Part shown: positions 32,071 to 42,549 of the stretch, piece by piece
Numbering within the stretch: the stretch's first letter is position 1
Layout: each line of letters starts with the position of its first letter
Source: Paenibacillus sp.
GTDB lineage: Bacteria > Bacillota > Bacilli > Paenibacillales > YIM-B00363
Reading direction: 5' to 3'
DNA length: 64,000 nucleotides
Assembly (NCBI RefSeq): GCF_031177825.1
Contig: NZ_JAPSKE010000024.1
Coordinates: 24,656-88,655 of the forward strand
The notes under the pieces: generated by a model
The model's input: only the letters and a program-made list of their open reading frames with translations
Told to the model about the DNA's origin: nothing
Database searches by the model: none
Program-made: the position numbers and the translations under genes

Positions 32071-32742
32071 ATGGCAACGGTATTGTATATCGAGGATGAT
32101 ACGGAAATCGCCGGATGGGTCCGAGAGCATCTGGAGCGAGCCGGACATAAAGTCGTTTGGCTGCCCTCCGGGGAAGGGGCGGTAGAACGCGCGCGGGACG
32201 CGGACATCGTCGTCTTGGACGTCATGCTGCCGGGGCTCGACGGATTTACGGTCGGCCGGCGGCTGAAGGCGGAGGCGCCGGGCAGGCCCGTCCTGATGTT
32301 GTCCGCGCGCGTCGCGGTGGAGGACAAGCTGACCGGATTGCAATTCGCGGACGATTACTTGACGAAGCCGTTCCACCCCGAGGAGCTGACGGCCCGCATC
32401 GACGTGCTGCTGCGCCGCGCCGGAGCGGGCGCGCCGGAGGAGCTCGCCGTCGGCCACCTGACGGTGCGCATGCGGGACAACGTCGTCGTCGACGGACGAA
32501 CGGGCGAGGAGATCGCGCTCACCGGCAAACAATTTCATATCTTCATGTACCTGCTGCGGCGCCCCAATCAAATCGCGACGAAAGAACAAATCTACGAGGC
32601 GGTGTGGGGCGAGCCGTATCTCGACGGCGATAAGACGCTGATGGTGCACATTCGACATCTGCGGGAGAAGATCGAGCTCGATCCGGCGGCGCCGACGATT
32701 CTGGAGACGATCCGGGGGATCGGCTATCGGGTAAGGCTATGA
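32071..32742 (+). CDS. OmpR-family response regulator of the LanFEG-type exporter
   Basis: 223 residues. Receiver (1-115) with Asp50 in VVLDVMLPGLDG and Lys99 in YLTKPF, then a winged-helix Trans_reg_C domain ending GIGYRVRL. The receiver segment GLQFADDYL is one residue shorter than the usual GLxxGADDYL. ATG 32071 follows ATAGGAGGCTGCATAGGC. The kinase gene overlaps by ATGA. Likely binds the paired 14-bp direct repeats at 34135-34171 to switch on the ABC exporter. Confidence 0.92.
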   Translation: MATVLYIEDDTEIAGWVREHLERAGHKVVWLPSGEGAVERARDADIVVLDVMLPGLDGFTVGRRLKAEAPGRPVLMLSARVAVEDKLTGLQFADDYLTKPFHPEELTARIDVLLRRAGAGAPEELAVGHLTVRMRDNVVVDGRTGEEIALTGKQFHIFMYLLRRPNQIATKEQIYEAVWGEPYLDGDKTLMVHIRHLREKIELDPAAPTILETIRGIGYRVRL

Positions 32743-34139
32743 GCGATCGGAGCCAGAAGCTGAAGGTGAAGAAGAGACATTCGCTGTTGTGGAAGTACTT
32801 GCTGCTGATCGCGATCGCGGTCGTGCTGCTGCCGGTCGCGTTCACGACGATCACGGTCCTCTTCTACGAGCCGTCGCGCGGCGTGCTGCCGGACGGGAAG
32901 GGAGGCTTCCTGTCGGCGCTCGACGTCGAGCGGCTGTGGCACGAGGAGGCGCGGTCGCTCGAGGCGGAACCGCAAGCCGAAGTGATGGCGAGCCTCGAAC
33001 GGTGGCAAGCCGAGTACCCGGATTCCACGGTCGTCTGGGTGGACGCCGAGGGGCGGAGGGTCGCGCAGGCGCCGGAGACGGCGGGCTATCCGGCGTCGTG
33101 GACGAGGGCGGAGACGATCCGATTCATGAAGGACGGGTACGACGCGGATCCGTTCACCGTCGTGGCGCAGCTCGGCGCGGAAGGCGAGAGAGGTTTCTTG
33201 GCGCTTACGGTGCCGCGCCGCGTGTTCGAGTCCGAGCCGGTCAACCGGTACGGCTTGGGCGAATACAGCGCGATCATCGGCACGTTCCTCGCGTTGGCGC
33301 TGTTCATGGCGGTGTCCGCCATGTTTTTCTACCGCGTGCGGGCGCGCCTGCTCCGGCTGCGGGACGCGATGACGTCGCCGTCCGCGCCGGGCGGACTGCC
33401 GGAGCCGGTGGCCCCGAAGCTGGAAGATGAGGTCGGACAACTCGAGCGGGCGTTCAACGACATGCTCGCGGAGCTGACCCACAGCCGCGAGCGGGAGCGG
33501 GAGGAGGAGGCGCTGCGCCGGGAGCTGATCGCCAGTCTCTCCCACGATCTTCGGACGCCGCTGACGGCGATTCGCGGACACGCGTACCGTCTGGCGCAGG
33601 AAGCGTCGACCGAGGCCGGCCGGGAATCGGCGGCGCTCATCGACCGCAGGATCGGGCAGATGGACCGGCTCATCGACAATCTGCTGTCGTACACGCTGCT
33701 CTCCGCCGGCAAATACCCGTTCCACCCGAAGCCGACCGACGTCGCGCGTCTCGTGCGCACGTCCTGCGCGGGCTGGTACGCGACGTTCGAACGGGAAGGG
33801 TTCGAGATCGACGTCGAGCTGCCGGAGGAAGCCGTCGTCTGGGACATCGATCCGGGCTGGATGGAACGGGTGCTGGATAACCTGTTCCAGAACGTGCTGC
33901 GGCATGCGAAGGAAGGCCGATACGTCGGCGTGCGGCTCGGCGTCGACGCGCGGGGCGAAGCCCGGATCGCGATCGCCGATCGCGGCGGCGGCATGGAGTG
34001 CGGCTCCGCCGAGAAGGGGGCGGGCATCGGTCTGTCGATCGCGGAGCTGATGCTGCGGGACATGCGGCTTCGCTGGTCGTTCGAGAGCGGCCCGTCCGGC
34101 ACGACGGTGACGATCGTCCGAAATTTAAACGAATCTTAA
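32739..34139 (+). CDS. Sensor histidine kinase of the LanFEG-type exporter
   Basis: 466 residues. TM1 (about 19-42), an extracytoplasmic domain (about 43-175), TM2 (about 178-200), a HAMP-like linker, HisKA with His269 in SLSHDLRTPLTAIRGH and HATPase_c (DNLFQNVLRHA, DRGGGM, GAGIGLSI). The large external domain differs from the BceS type, which senses through its transporter, and resembles the kinases that detect lantibiotics directly. Its stop codon is inside the first 14-bp direct repeat of the exporter promoter. Confidence 0.92.
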   Translation: MSDRSQKLKVKKRHSLLWKYLLLIAIAVVLLPVAFTTITVLFYEPSRGVLPDGKGGFLSALDVERLWHEEARSLEAEPQAEVMASLERWQAEYPDSTVVWVDAEGRRVAQAPETAGYPASWTRAETIRFMKDGYDADPFTVVAQLGAEGERGFLALTVPRRVFESEPVNRYGLGEYSAIIGTFLALALFMAVSAMFFYRVRARLLRLRDAMTSPSAPGGLPEPVAPKLEDEVGQLERAFNDMLAELTHSREREREEEALRRELIASLSHDLRTPLTAIRGHAYRLAQEASTEAGRESAALIDRRIGQMDRLIDNLLSYTLLSAGKYPFHPKPTDVARLVRTSCAGWYATFEREGFEIDVELPEEAVVWDIDPGWMERVLDNLFQNVLRHAKEGRYVGVRLGVDARGEARIAIADRGGGMECGSAEKGAGIGLSIAELMLRDMRLRWSFESGPSGTTVTIVRNLNES

Positions 34140-34179
34140 CCTTGGCCCCTCCTTCGTCTTAACCTTGGCCCGATATGAT
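34135..34179 (+). promoter_or_regulatory. ABC exporter promoter with twin 14-bp direct repeats
   Basis: CTTAACCTTGGCCC occurs exactly twice, at 34135-34148 and 34158-34171, 23 bp apart (about two DNA turns). A TATGAT -10 begins two bases after the second copy, and there is no recognisable -35. This is the layout of an activator-dependent promoter with an OmpR-type dimer on direct repeats. Confidence 0.65.
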
Positions 34180-34199
34180 AGGGGGCGAGGTGAAGAGAA

Positions 34200-35111
34200 A
34201 TGGAATGGATTGTGGAAACCAAGGGATTGACGAAGCGCCTCGGCGCGAAGACGGCGGTGGATCGGGTCGATCTGCGAATCGGAAAAGGAGAAATCTACGG
34301 CTTTCTCGGCCCGAACGGCGCCGGCAAGACGACGACGATTCGCATGCTGCTCGGTCTGATGCGGCCGACGTCAGGCGACATCCGCGCGTTCGGGATGGGG
34401 CTGCGGAAACATAAGCTCTCGATTTTGAAAAGGGTAGGCTCACTAGTAGAGAACCCTTCCTACTACGGACATCTGACCGCCTATGAAAATTTGGAAGCGG
34501 TCCGGCGCATTCTCGACGCGCCGAAGCGCCGCATCGACGAGGCGCTCAAGACGGTGCGGCTCGATAAGGAAGCGCATCGTCCGGTGAAAGGCTTCTCGCT
34601 CGGCATGAAGCAGCGGCTCGGCATCGCGACGGCGCTGCTCGGCGAGCCGGAGCTGCTCGTGCTCGACGAGCCGACGAACGGGCTCGACCCCGCGGGAATA
34701 TTGGAAATCCGCGAGCTGATCCGAAGCATGCCGAAGGAATACGGCATGACGGTGCTCGTCTCGAGCCATCTGCTGTCGGAGATCGATCAGATGGCGACGC
34801 AGGTCGGCATTATTTCCGGCGGCCGGCTCATCTATCAGGATTCGATTGGGGCGCTGCGCCGCCGATCGCAGTCGAGCATCCGCATGACGGTGGACGATCC
34901 GGCGCGGGCGCTGGACGCCTTATCGGAGCCCAACTTCGGGGCGGAACGGACGGAGACCGGCGTCAGCTTCCGCTTGACCTCGAACGAAGCGGTGGCGGCG
35001 GCGGTCGAGCGACTGGTCGCCGCCGAGGTATCCGTCTATCGCGTGGAGGAGTCGAAGACATCGCTGGAAGACATCTTCCTAGAGCTGACCGGCACGGAGG
35101 CGAGTTTATGA
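34200..35111 (+). CDS. ABC exporter ATPase (BcrA/LanF type)
   Basis: 303 residues. Walker A GPNGAGKTTT, signature FSLGMKQRLGIA, Walker B LLVLDEPTNGLDP and the H-loop SSHLLSEID. The roughly 80-residue C-terminal extension is typical of the bacitracin/lantibiotic immunity ATPases. It powers the two permeases that follow. The first gene of the exporter operon, 60 bp after the kinase, with its own promoter in that gap. Confidence 0.93.
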   Translation: MEWIVETKGLTKRLGAKTAVDRVDLRIGKGEIYGFLGPNGAGKTTTIRMLLGLMRPTSGDIRAFGMGLRKHKLSILKRVGSLVENPSYYGHLTAYENLEAVRRILDAPKRRIDEALKTVRLDKEAHRPVKGFSLGMKQRLGIATALLGEPELLVLDEPTNGLDPAGILEIRELIRSMPKEYGMTVLVSSHLLSEIDQMATQVGIISGGRLIYQDSIGALRRRSQSSIRMTVDDPARALDALSEPNFGAERTETGVSFRLTSNEAVAAAVERLVAAEVSVYRVEESKTSLEDIFLELTGTEASL

Positions 35112-35833
35112 GCGGGGGCTTCGGACGCGCGTTTCGCGCGGAGCTCGCCAAGCAGCGGCGGACGTTCGTCTGGGGCTTGGTCGCGCTCGGCCCGTTCGGC
35201 GTCGTCGCGCTGCAGGCGGCCAATTACGCCGTGCGCTACGATTACTTGACGAACCTGTACGCGGACGATCCGTGGGGCGGGCTGATCGGCAACGTGAAGT
35301 GGCTCGCCGTGCCGGCGCTGATGGCGGGCCTCGCGATCGTAGCTTCCATGCTTGCGGGCTACGAGCACGCGACGAACGCATGGAAGCAGACGCTCGCGCT
35401 GCCGGTGTCGAAGACGGCGGTCTATACGGCGAAGGTGTCCGTGCTGACGATCCAGCTGCTCGCGTCCTGCACGCTGCTCGCCGCCGGCACGCTCGCCCTC
35501 GGGGTCGCGCTCGGGCATCGCTTGGCGGACGCGCCGCTCGCTGACGTGCTGGCGATGTCGTATTTGCCGCTCGTCGCCGCGCTGCCCTTCGTGGCGCTGC
35601 AGACGTGGCTGTCGACCGTCATGCACAATCAGGCTGTGCCGCTGACCGTCGGCATTCTCGGCACCGTACTTGCATTATATTCGTTCAGCTTCGCGGATTG
35701 GGTGCCTTATAAGTGGCCGTATGTCGGCGAGACCGGCTGGTCCGTACCGCTGACGCTCGCGGTCGGCGCCGGAACGGGCCTGCTGCTGTACGCGCTCGGC
35801 GCGACGCACTTCGGAAGGAGGGACGTGCGATGA
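35108..35833 (+). CDS. Lantibiotic-immunity-type ABC permease (MutE/EpiE-like)
   Basis: 241 residues, six predicted TM helices. Opens with FRAELAKQRRTFVWGL and contains NAWKQTLALPVSKTAVYTAK, the conserved cytoplasmic motif of LanE/LanG permeases. Overlaps the ATPase by ATGA. It is expected to pair with the next permease and expel cationic antimicrobial peptides from the membrane. Confidence 0.88.
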   Translation: MSGGFGRAFRAELAKQRRTFVWGLVALGPFGVVALQAANYAVRYDYLTNLYADDPWGGLIGNVKWLAVPALMAGLAIVASMLAGYEHATNAWKQTLALPVSKTAVYTAKVSVLTIQLLASCTLLAAGTLALGVALGHRLADAPLADVLAMSYLPLVAALPFVALQTWLSTVMHNQAVPLTVGILGTVLALYSFSFADWVPYKWPYVGETGWSVPLTLAVGAGTGLLLYALGATHFGRRDVR

Positions 35834-36561
35834 CGTTCCGGAACGTATTCGCCGCGGAGCTGTTGAAGCTCCGCAAGTCGCCGATCTGGCTGCTGGCGCT
35901 GATCAGCCCGGCGCTGACGACGCTCGTCTGCTTGGTCGAGTCGGGCGGCGACGGGACCGACCCATGGGTCGGCGCCATGTCCTCGGCGGCGCTGGTGCAC
36001 GGCCTCTTGTTCCTGCCGCTGCTCTCGGGCGTGTTCGCCGCCTTCGTCTGCCGCTTCGAGCATGTCGGCGGCGGCTGGAAGCAGCTGCTCGCGCTGCCCG
36101 TCTCCCGCGGCGCCGTATACCTGTCGAAGTACGCGGTCGTCATGGGCGTCCTCTTGCTCACCCAGCTGCTCCTGCTCGCCGGCGTGCTGCTGGCGGGCGC
36201 GATTCGCGGCTGGCCGACGCCGATCCCATGGGACGTGCTGGCGCAATCGCTGATCGGCGGTTGGGCGGCGTGCCTGCCGATCGCGGCGCTGCAGCTCGGC
36301 GCATCCGCCTTATGGCAGAGCTTCGCGGCGCCGCTGGCGCTGAACGTCATTTTCACGCTGCCCGCCATTCTGATCGCCAACTCCGAGACGTACGGCCCGT
36401 GGTATCCGTGGGCGCAGCCCGCGCTCGCGACGATCCCGTGGGCGGCGGACAGCTTCGGCGCGTTCGAAGCGCCGTACGAGAAGCTCATGCTCGTCGTCGC
36501 CGGCAGCTTCGTCTTGTTCTTCGCCGCGGGTTTCGCGTATTTTCAGCGGAAAACGGCGTAG
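35830..36561 (+). CDS. Lantibiotic-immunity-type ABC permease (MutG-like)
   Basis: 243 residues, six predicted TM helices, with FAAELLKLRKSPIWLL at the start and the same GGGWKQLLALPVSRGAVYLSKY motif as its partner, so the two arose by duplication. Overlaps the previous gene by ATGA, giving a strictly coupled F-E-G operon. The longer frame from 35713 runs inside its partner and is rejected. Confidence 0.88.
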   Translation: MTFRNVFAAELLKLRKSPIWLLALISPALTTLVCLVESGGDGTDPWVGAMSSAALVHGLLFLPLLSGVFAAFVCRFEHVGGGWKQLLALPVSRGAVYLSKYAVVMGVLLLTQLLLLAGVLLAGAIRGWPTPIPWDVLAQSLIGGWAACLPIAALQLGASALWQSFAAPLALNVIFTLPAILIANSETYGPWYPWAQPALATIPWAADSFGAFEAPYEKLMLVVAGSFVLFFAAGFAYFQRKTA

Positions 36562-36659
36562 CGGCGCGAATCCGTTTTTTATTTTCCGGCGCTTTATGGT
36601 ACGATTTAGGGATTAGCAGCCGACGAGATAGATAACGGATCGCAAAGGATGGGATGACC

Positions 36660-38417
<1,758 letters not shown>

Positions 38418-38423
38418 GAAACC

Positions 38424-38469
38424 AAGAGGCTGTCCGCCAGGGAATTTCCCGGCGGACAGCCTCTTGTTT
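38424..38469 (+). terminator. Strong intrinsic terminator after glnS
   Basis: AAGAGGCTGTCCGCC and its reverse complement form a perfect 15-bp stem around a 12-base loop; the T-run is short. Confidence 0.75.
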
Positions 38470-38472
38470 CGA

Positions 38473-39048
38473 TTATCGGCGGAACCGGGAACATGCGCCT
38501 AACAATACCCAACAACCGCCTAAGGCGAGACCGAGAGCGAACTTCATGGACGAGCCGGCGAGCAAGCCTTGATTCGAGGCGGCGAATTGCGGCAGCACCG
38601 GGTACGCGACGTTCATGATCGCTAATAAGATAAGCGTCAGGCGCAGCGGAGTCCGGCGAAAGGCGGTTTGCAGGAAGAGCAAACCGATACAGAGCAAGAA
38701 GGAAGCGGGATAGAACAGCAGGACGAAAATCGGAAGGCTCGAAGCGTAAATCCACTCCGCGAAAAAGTACGCCCCGCTGACGGCGAGCAAGGCGCCGCAC
38801 GTCAGGCGCAATCCGAACAAGCCGGGCCTGACGTATTCGGCGATGTCCGAACGGTATAGCGTTAAGAGACCGTATCCTTGCAGCAGCGGCGCCAAGAACA
38901 GGAGGAAATCCAACAGGTACTTATCAGGGTACCCCGTGTTGATGAGCCGACGCATGACGACCCAATCGCAATAGTGGTGAAGCGCCAAGAAAAGTCCGCC
39001 GACGGCGAGAGAGACGGCGGTCGTTCGGATGCGGCGAGCGTTCTTCAT
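38473..39048 (-). CDS. Membrane protein (6 TM), unrecognised
   Basis: 191 residues from the ATG at 39048, chosen because AGGAGGGGTATC immediately precedes it; the frame opens at 39072. About six hydrophobic segments, with the first preceded by a basic MKNARRIRT. No motif recognised. It shares the glnS terminator from the opposite side. Confidence 0.7.
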   Translation of the reverse strand: MKNARRIRTTAVSLAVGGLFLALHHYCDWVVMRRLINTGYPDKYLLDFLLFLAPLLQGYGLLTLYRSDIAEYVRPGLFGLRLTCGALLAVSGAYFFAEWIYASSLPIFVLLFYPASFLLCIGLLFLQTAFRRTPLRLTLILLAIMNVAYPVLPQFAASNQGLLAGSSMKFALGLALGGCWVLLGACSRFRR

Positions 39049-39181
39049 GATACCCCTCCTATTCACGTTCATTATAAACTGCGATTGCGAAGGTTTTGCG
39101 GAGGAATTGCGAGCGATTTCCGGAAAAGCGAGGCCCTTAAAAACTTGTGACGATCTCCGTTTTTTCTTGACATCGCGATCG

Positions 39182-39187
39182 TATAAT
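39182..39187 (+). promoter_or_regulatory. TATAAT -10 element of the next membrane-protein gene
   Basis: A perfect TATAAT 32 bp before the ATG at 39219. TTGACA lies 9 bp upstream of it, too near to act as its -35. Confidence 0.4.
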
Positions 39188-39218
39188 GCGGGTATTCCAT
39201 CGCGAAGGAGAAACGAAT

Positions 39219-39785
39219 ATGAAGGGCAGGACGATCCGGCTGTTCGGCATGTGGGTGGCGTTGACGATCGCGGGTTATGCGTTCGGGGGGTATTTCGGGC
39301 ATTTCCCCGGAGGATATAACGGAGAAGGATGGAAGCTTTCGGCCGGGGGATGGGGGCTGCTGGTCGGGGGCGTCACCGGCGCGGTCGCCGGGCTGCTGCA
39401 GCGGCCGGGGCTGCGGGCGTTGAGGATTCCCGCCGGCGGAAGGTGGGTGCTGGCGCACGCGGCGGGAATCGGGCTTACGCATGCGTTTCTCGATTTTCGG
39501 GCGGATTCCATTCATTACCTTCCTATAACCGCCGTCGGCGGCATGCTGCTCGGAGCGTTGTGCGGCTGGGCGCTCGGATCGCTAGGCGGAAACAAGCTGC
39601 TGTGGACCGCCGCCGGCGGGCTGTCCTGGACGGCGGCGCTGCTGCTTAGCGCGGCGCTGCTGCACGGTCCCGCCGACGCTTGGAAGATGAACCACATCTA
39701 TGACGGCCTGACGGTCGGCGTCGTGAACGGCATCGTCTTCGCATCTCTACTAATACGATGTAAGCGGAGAGAGCCCGGCTTCTGA
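39219..39785 (+). CDS. Gly-rich membrane protein, unrecognised
   Basis: 188 residues with about six hydrophobic, Gly/Leu/Ala-rich segments and few charges until a basic C-terminus (RCKRREPGF). ATG 39219 with GAAGGAG at good spacing. The repeated GGVTGAVAG and GGMLLGALCGWALG helices resemble small glycine-zipper membrane proteins. No function can be assigned. A terminator overlaps the stop codon. Confidence 0.65.
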   Translation: MKGRTIRLFGMWVALTIAGYAFGGYFGHFPGGYNGEGWKLSAGGWGLLVGGVTGAVAGLLQRPGLRALRIPAGGRWVLAHAAGIGLTHAFLDFRADSIHYLPITAVGGMLLGALCGWALGSLGGNKLLWTAAGGLSWTAALLLSAALLHGPADAWKMNHIYDGLTVGVVNGIVFASLLIRCKRREPGF

Positions 39786-39800
39786 GGAAGGCGGGTTTTT
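39774..39800 (+). terminator. Intrinsic terminator overlapping the preceding stop codon
   Basis: CCCGGCTTC, loop TGAG, GAAGGCGGG (one G-G or slipped pair), then five T residues. Confidence 0.7.
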
Positions 39801-39948
39801 CGTGTTCCTCAGGAAATGCGCCTCTTCGCAATTTCTTCGCATTTTCCGCGTACGATGTCGACGGGTTTCCGATACAACCTTCATACCGATCCCGTAGCAT
39901 ACGAAATGTCGAAAATTTCATTCCCACATTCCAAGGAGGACGTTATTC

Positions 39949-40680
39949 ATGACGAAGAAGCAATTCAGCTATGCCCGCGTCGGGGCGGCGTTTTTGTGCG
40001 GGTCGGTCTTTTTTTCCGGGCTCGCGATGGCGCAGACGAACTCGATTTCCGTTTCGTTCGACGATCTGAAATTCATGGTTCGAGGCGAGGACCGGTCCTC
40101 GGCGAACGGGACGTTCGATAATCAAGGAACGAAGGTGCCGGAATCGATGATGTACCAGGGGACGACCTACGTACCGATCCGCATGGTAGGCGAGCTGCTC
40201 GGCCAGCCGGTTCACTGGGACGGGACGACGAAGAGCGTCTACCTCGGCGAGACCGATATCGAGCTGGTGAACGCCGACGGCGAGGCGATCGGGCGCGTGT
40301 CGCTGTCGCAGGCGGAAGGCGGCGTTCGGGTCAGCGTCGAGGCGTCGAACCTGACGCCGGGTCTCCACGGCTTCCATCTGCACGAGAAGGCGTTCGAAAC
40401 CAACGACTTCAAGACGGCCGGCGGCCACTACAACCCTCACGGCAAGCAGCACGGCTCCGACAATCCGGCGGGCAGCCATGTCGGGGACTTCGAAAATTTG
40501 AACGTCGGCGAAGACGGCACGGTCGCCGCCTCGTTCGTCGTCGAAGGGCTGTCGCTGGATCGGGCGTCGGAGCATTCGATTTGGGGCAAGTCGTTCATGA
40601 TCCACGCGGGACCGGACGACTACAAGACCGACCCGTCCGGCAATTCGGGCGACCGGATCGCCGGCGGCAATATCGACTGA
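39949..40680 (+). CDS. sodC: Secreted Cu/Zn superoxide dismutase with N-terminal copper-amine-oxidase-like domain
   Basis: 243 residues. Signal peptide (1-28), then a copper-amine-oxidase-N-like stalk domain (about 33-100; YVPIRMVGELLGQPVHWDG) and a SodC domain (about 101-243). All metal ligands are present by spacing: Cu His143, His145, His160 and His219; Zn His160, His168, His177 and Asp180; active-site Arg236. The two Cys that form the structural disulfide in typical Cu/Zn SODs are missing (TAGGHYN and RIAGG). The N-terminal domain probably binds the cell wall or a partner. AAGGAGG precedes ATG 39949. Function in outer-surface superoxide defence is inferred. Confidence 0.88.
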   Translation: MTKKQFSYARVGAAFLCGSVFFSGLAMAQTNSISVSFDDLKFMVRGEDRSSANGTFDNQGTKVPESMMYQGTTYVPIRMVGELLGQPVHWDGTTKSVYLGETDIELVNADGEAIGRVSLSQAEGGVRVSVEASNLTPGLHGFHLHEKAFETNDFKTAGGHYNPHGKQHGSDNPAGSHVGDFENLNVGEDGTVAASFVVEGLSLDRASEHSIWGKSFMIHAGPDDYKTDPSGNSGDRIAGGNID

Positions 40681-40778
40681 CGCGGTCTCGGAAATAGAGG
40701 GGCCGGCGCCCTCGCGTCGAATATGTAGTCCATACTTCCGGATGGAGTCGAAACCTTTTCTATAAGCGGGGGAACGGG

Positions 40779-41498
40779 ATGGAACAACAGGCGGCGACGA
40801 GGGTGAACGTGCTGGTCGTGGACGACGAGGAGAAGATGACGTCGTTCATCGCCTCTTACTTATCGAACGAAGGCTACGGCGCGCAAGTCGCCCGCGACGG
40901 CGCGGAAGCGCTGCGGCTGCTGCAGGGCGGCGGGTATGACTTAGTGTTGCTCGATTGGATGATGCCGGGCATGAACGGACTGGAGGTATGCCGCAAGCTG
41001 CGCGCCTTCTCGGACGTCCCCGTCATCTTCTTGACCGCGAAATCGGAGGAAATCGACAAGCTGCTCGGCCTCGAGATCGGCGCGGACGATTATTTGACGA
41101 AGCCGTTCTCCCTGAGGGAGCTGGAAGCGAGGATTCGGGTGATCCTGCGAAGAACGAGCTCGCGGAGGCCGCCCGCGGAGCCGGCCGAGGAACCGATGTG
41201 GAAGCGGGGGAGATTGGCGATCGACTTGCCCGGGCATACGGTGTATTTGGACGGGAAGCCGATCGGGCTCACGCCGACGGAATTTAAAATAGTGGTCACG
41301 CTCGCGAAGCATCAAGGTCGCGTCTTCAGCCGTCTCGATCTGCTGGAGATCGCGCTCGGCGAAGAGTATACGGGCTACGAGCGCACGATCGACACGCATA
41401 TTCGCAATCTCCGCAAGAAATTGGAGTCCGATTTCTCGAATCCCGAGATGATTCTTACCGTTCACGGCGTCGGGTATAAGATGGGAGACTTGTCGTGA
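40779..41498 (+). CDS. OmpR-family response regulator
   Basis: 239 residues. Receiver with Asp59 (LLDWMMPGMNG) and Lys108 (YLTKPF), then a winged-helix domain (LTPTEFKIVVTLAKHQGRVFSR ... VHGVGYKM). Start ATG 40779 with AAGCGGGGGAAC. The kinase start overlaps its stop (GTGA). Genes for an ABC ATPase and an FtsX-type permease follow, so it probably regulates them. Confidence 0.92.
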   Translation: MEQQAATRVNVLVVDDEEKMTSFIASYLSNEGYGAQVARDGAEALRLLQGGGYDLVLLDWMMPGMNGLEVCRKLRAFSDVPVIFLTAKSEEIDKLLGLEIGADDYLTKPFSLRELEARIRVILRRTSSRRPPAEPAEEPMWKRGRLAIDLPGHTVYLDGKPIGLTPTEFKIVVTLAKHQGRVFSRLDLLEIALGEEYTGYERTIDTHIRNLRKKLESDFSNPEMILTVHGVGYKMGDLS

Positions 41499-42514
41499 GG
41501 GCGCAGGCGAAGCTCGGTTGGGTGCTGTTCGCGTACGGCGCGGCAGTGTTTCTCGCGGCGATCGCTCTCGTCCGAACGTTCGGTTACTCGTCCCTCCGCA
41601 ACGGGACGCCGGAAGCGTTCGCCCTCGGGCTCGTCGCGATCGTCGGCATCGCCGGATTTTCTTATCTCCTCTCGGCGACGTGCGCCCGGCGGCTTACGCA
41701 GCTGGCCGAGCAAGCGGAGAACGTGCGCTTGCACCCGGCGCTTCCTCCGATCCGGATTCCCGGACCGAACGACGAGATCGCCGCGGTAGCCGGCGTCATC
41801 AACGAGCTGAAGAACAAGCTGACGAAGGGGGAGGAAACCCGGAATCAGCTCATCGCCGACGTCGCGCATGAATTGCGCACGCCGGTCGCTATCGTCCGAG
41901 GCCATCTGGAGACGATGCTGAAGGGCGCCGAAGAGCTGCGTCCCGAAAATTTGCTGCCGCTCCTCGACGAGACGAAGCGGATGTCCCGGCTCATTCAAGA
42001 TATGCGAGACCTCAATTTGGCCGAAGCGGGGAGGCTGGCGCTGGACCGGACGTGGGTGCCGTTCGCTCCGACGCTCCAAGAGATCGTCTCGATCATGGAG
42101 TTGGAGGCGGAGGACAAAGAAGTAACGATCCATATGCATGGCGACTGGAGCGGCGAGGTGTATTGCGACGCGCCTCGCATCAAGCAGGTGCTGGTCAATC
42201 TCGTCGGCAACGCGATTCGGTACGTCCCTGAAGGAGGGGACGTCCGGGTGGCGTTCGAGCACCGGTCGGGGACGCTTCGCGTCCGGGTGTCGGACAACGG
42301 ACCCGGCATCGCGCCGGAGCACCTGCCGTACCTGTTCAAGCGATTTTACCGGGTGGAGGAATCCCGCAACCGGATGTCCGGCGGCACCGGCCTCGGCCTC
42401 GCCATCGCGAAGGAATTCGTAGAAGCCCACGGCGGGACGATCCGCGTCTCCAGCCGGCTCGGCGAAGGAACCGAATTTACGGTCGACCTGCCGGTGTTTC
42501 CGCTAAACCCGTAA
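41495..42514 (+). CDS. Sensor histidine kinase with a minimal extracellular loop
   Basis: 339 residues from GTG 41495. Two TM helices (about 8-27 and 43-62) enclose only some 15 external residues, so the sensor is probably intramembrane or listens to the adjacent transporter. A HAMP-like linker is followed by HisKA with His125 (DVAHELRTPVAIVRGH) and HATPase_c (NLVGNAIRYVP, DNGPGI, GGTGLGLAI). The small-loop plan recalls BceS-type kinases, although the linker and HisKA are of the ordinary PhoR/BaeS kind. Confidence 0.9.
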   Translation: MRAQAKLGWVLFAYGAAVFLAAIALVRTFGYSSLRNGTPEAFALGLVAIVGIAGFSYLLSATCARRLTQLAEQAENVRLHPALPPIRIPGPNDEIAAVAGVINELKNKLTKGEETRNQLIADVAHELRTPVAIVRGHLETMLKGAEELRPENLLPLLDETKRMSRLIQDMRDLNLAEAGRLALDRTWVPFAPTLQEIVSIMELEAEDKEVTIHMHGDWSGEVYCDAPRIKQVLVNLVGNAIRYVPEGGDVRVAFEHRSGTLRVRVSDNGPGIAPEHLPYLFKRFYRVEESRNRMSGGTGLGLAIAKEFVEAHGGTIRVSSRLGEGTEFTVDLPVFPLNP

Positions 42515-42549
42515 CGGTCGACGAGGAACAAGGAAAGGGCGTGTACGGT

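Noticed and set aside
36540..36580. Terminator after the LanFEG-type operon
   Set aside because: A T-run is present but only a four- to five-base ACGG/CCGT pairing; too weak to call.
39167..39187. TTGACA and TATAAT as a promoter pair
   Set aside because: Only 9 bp apart; cannot act together.
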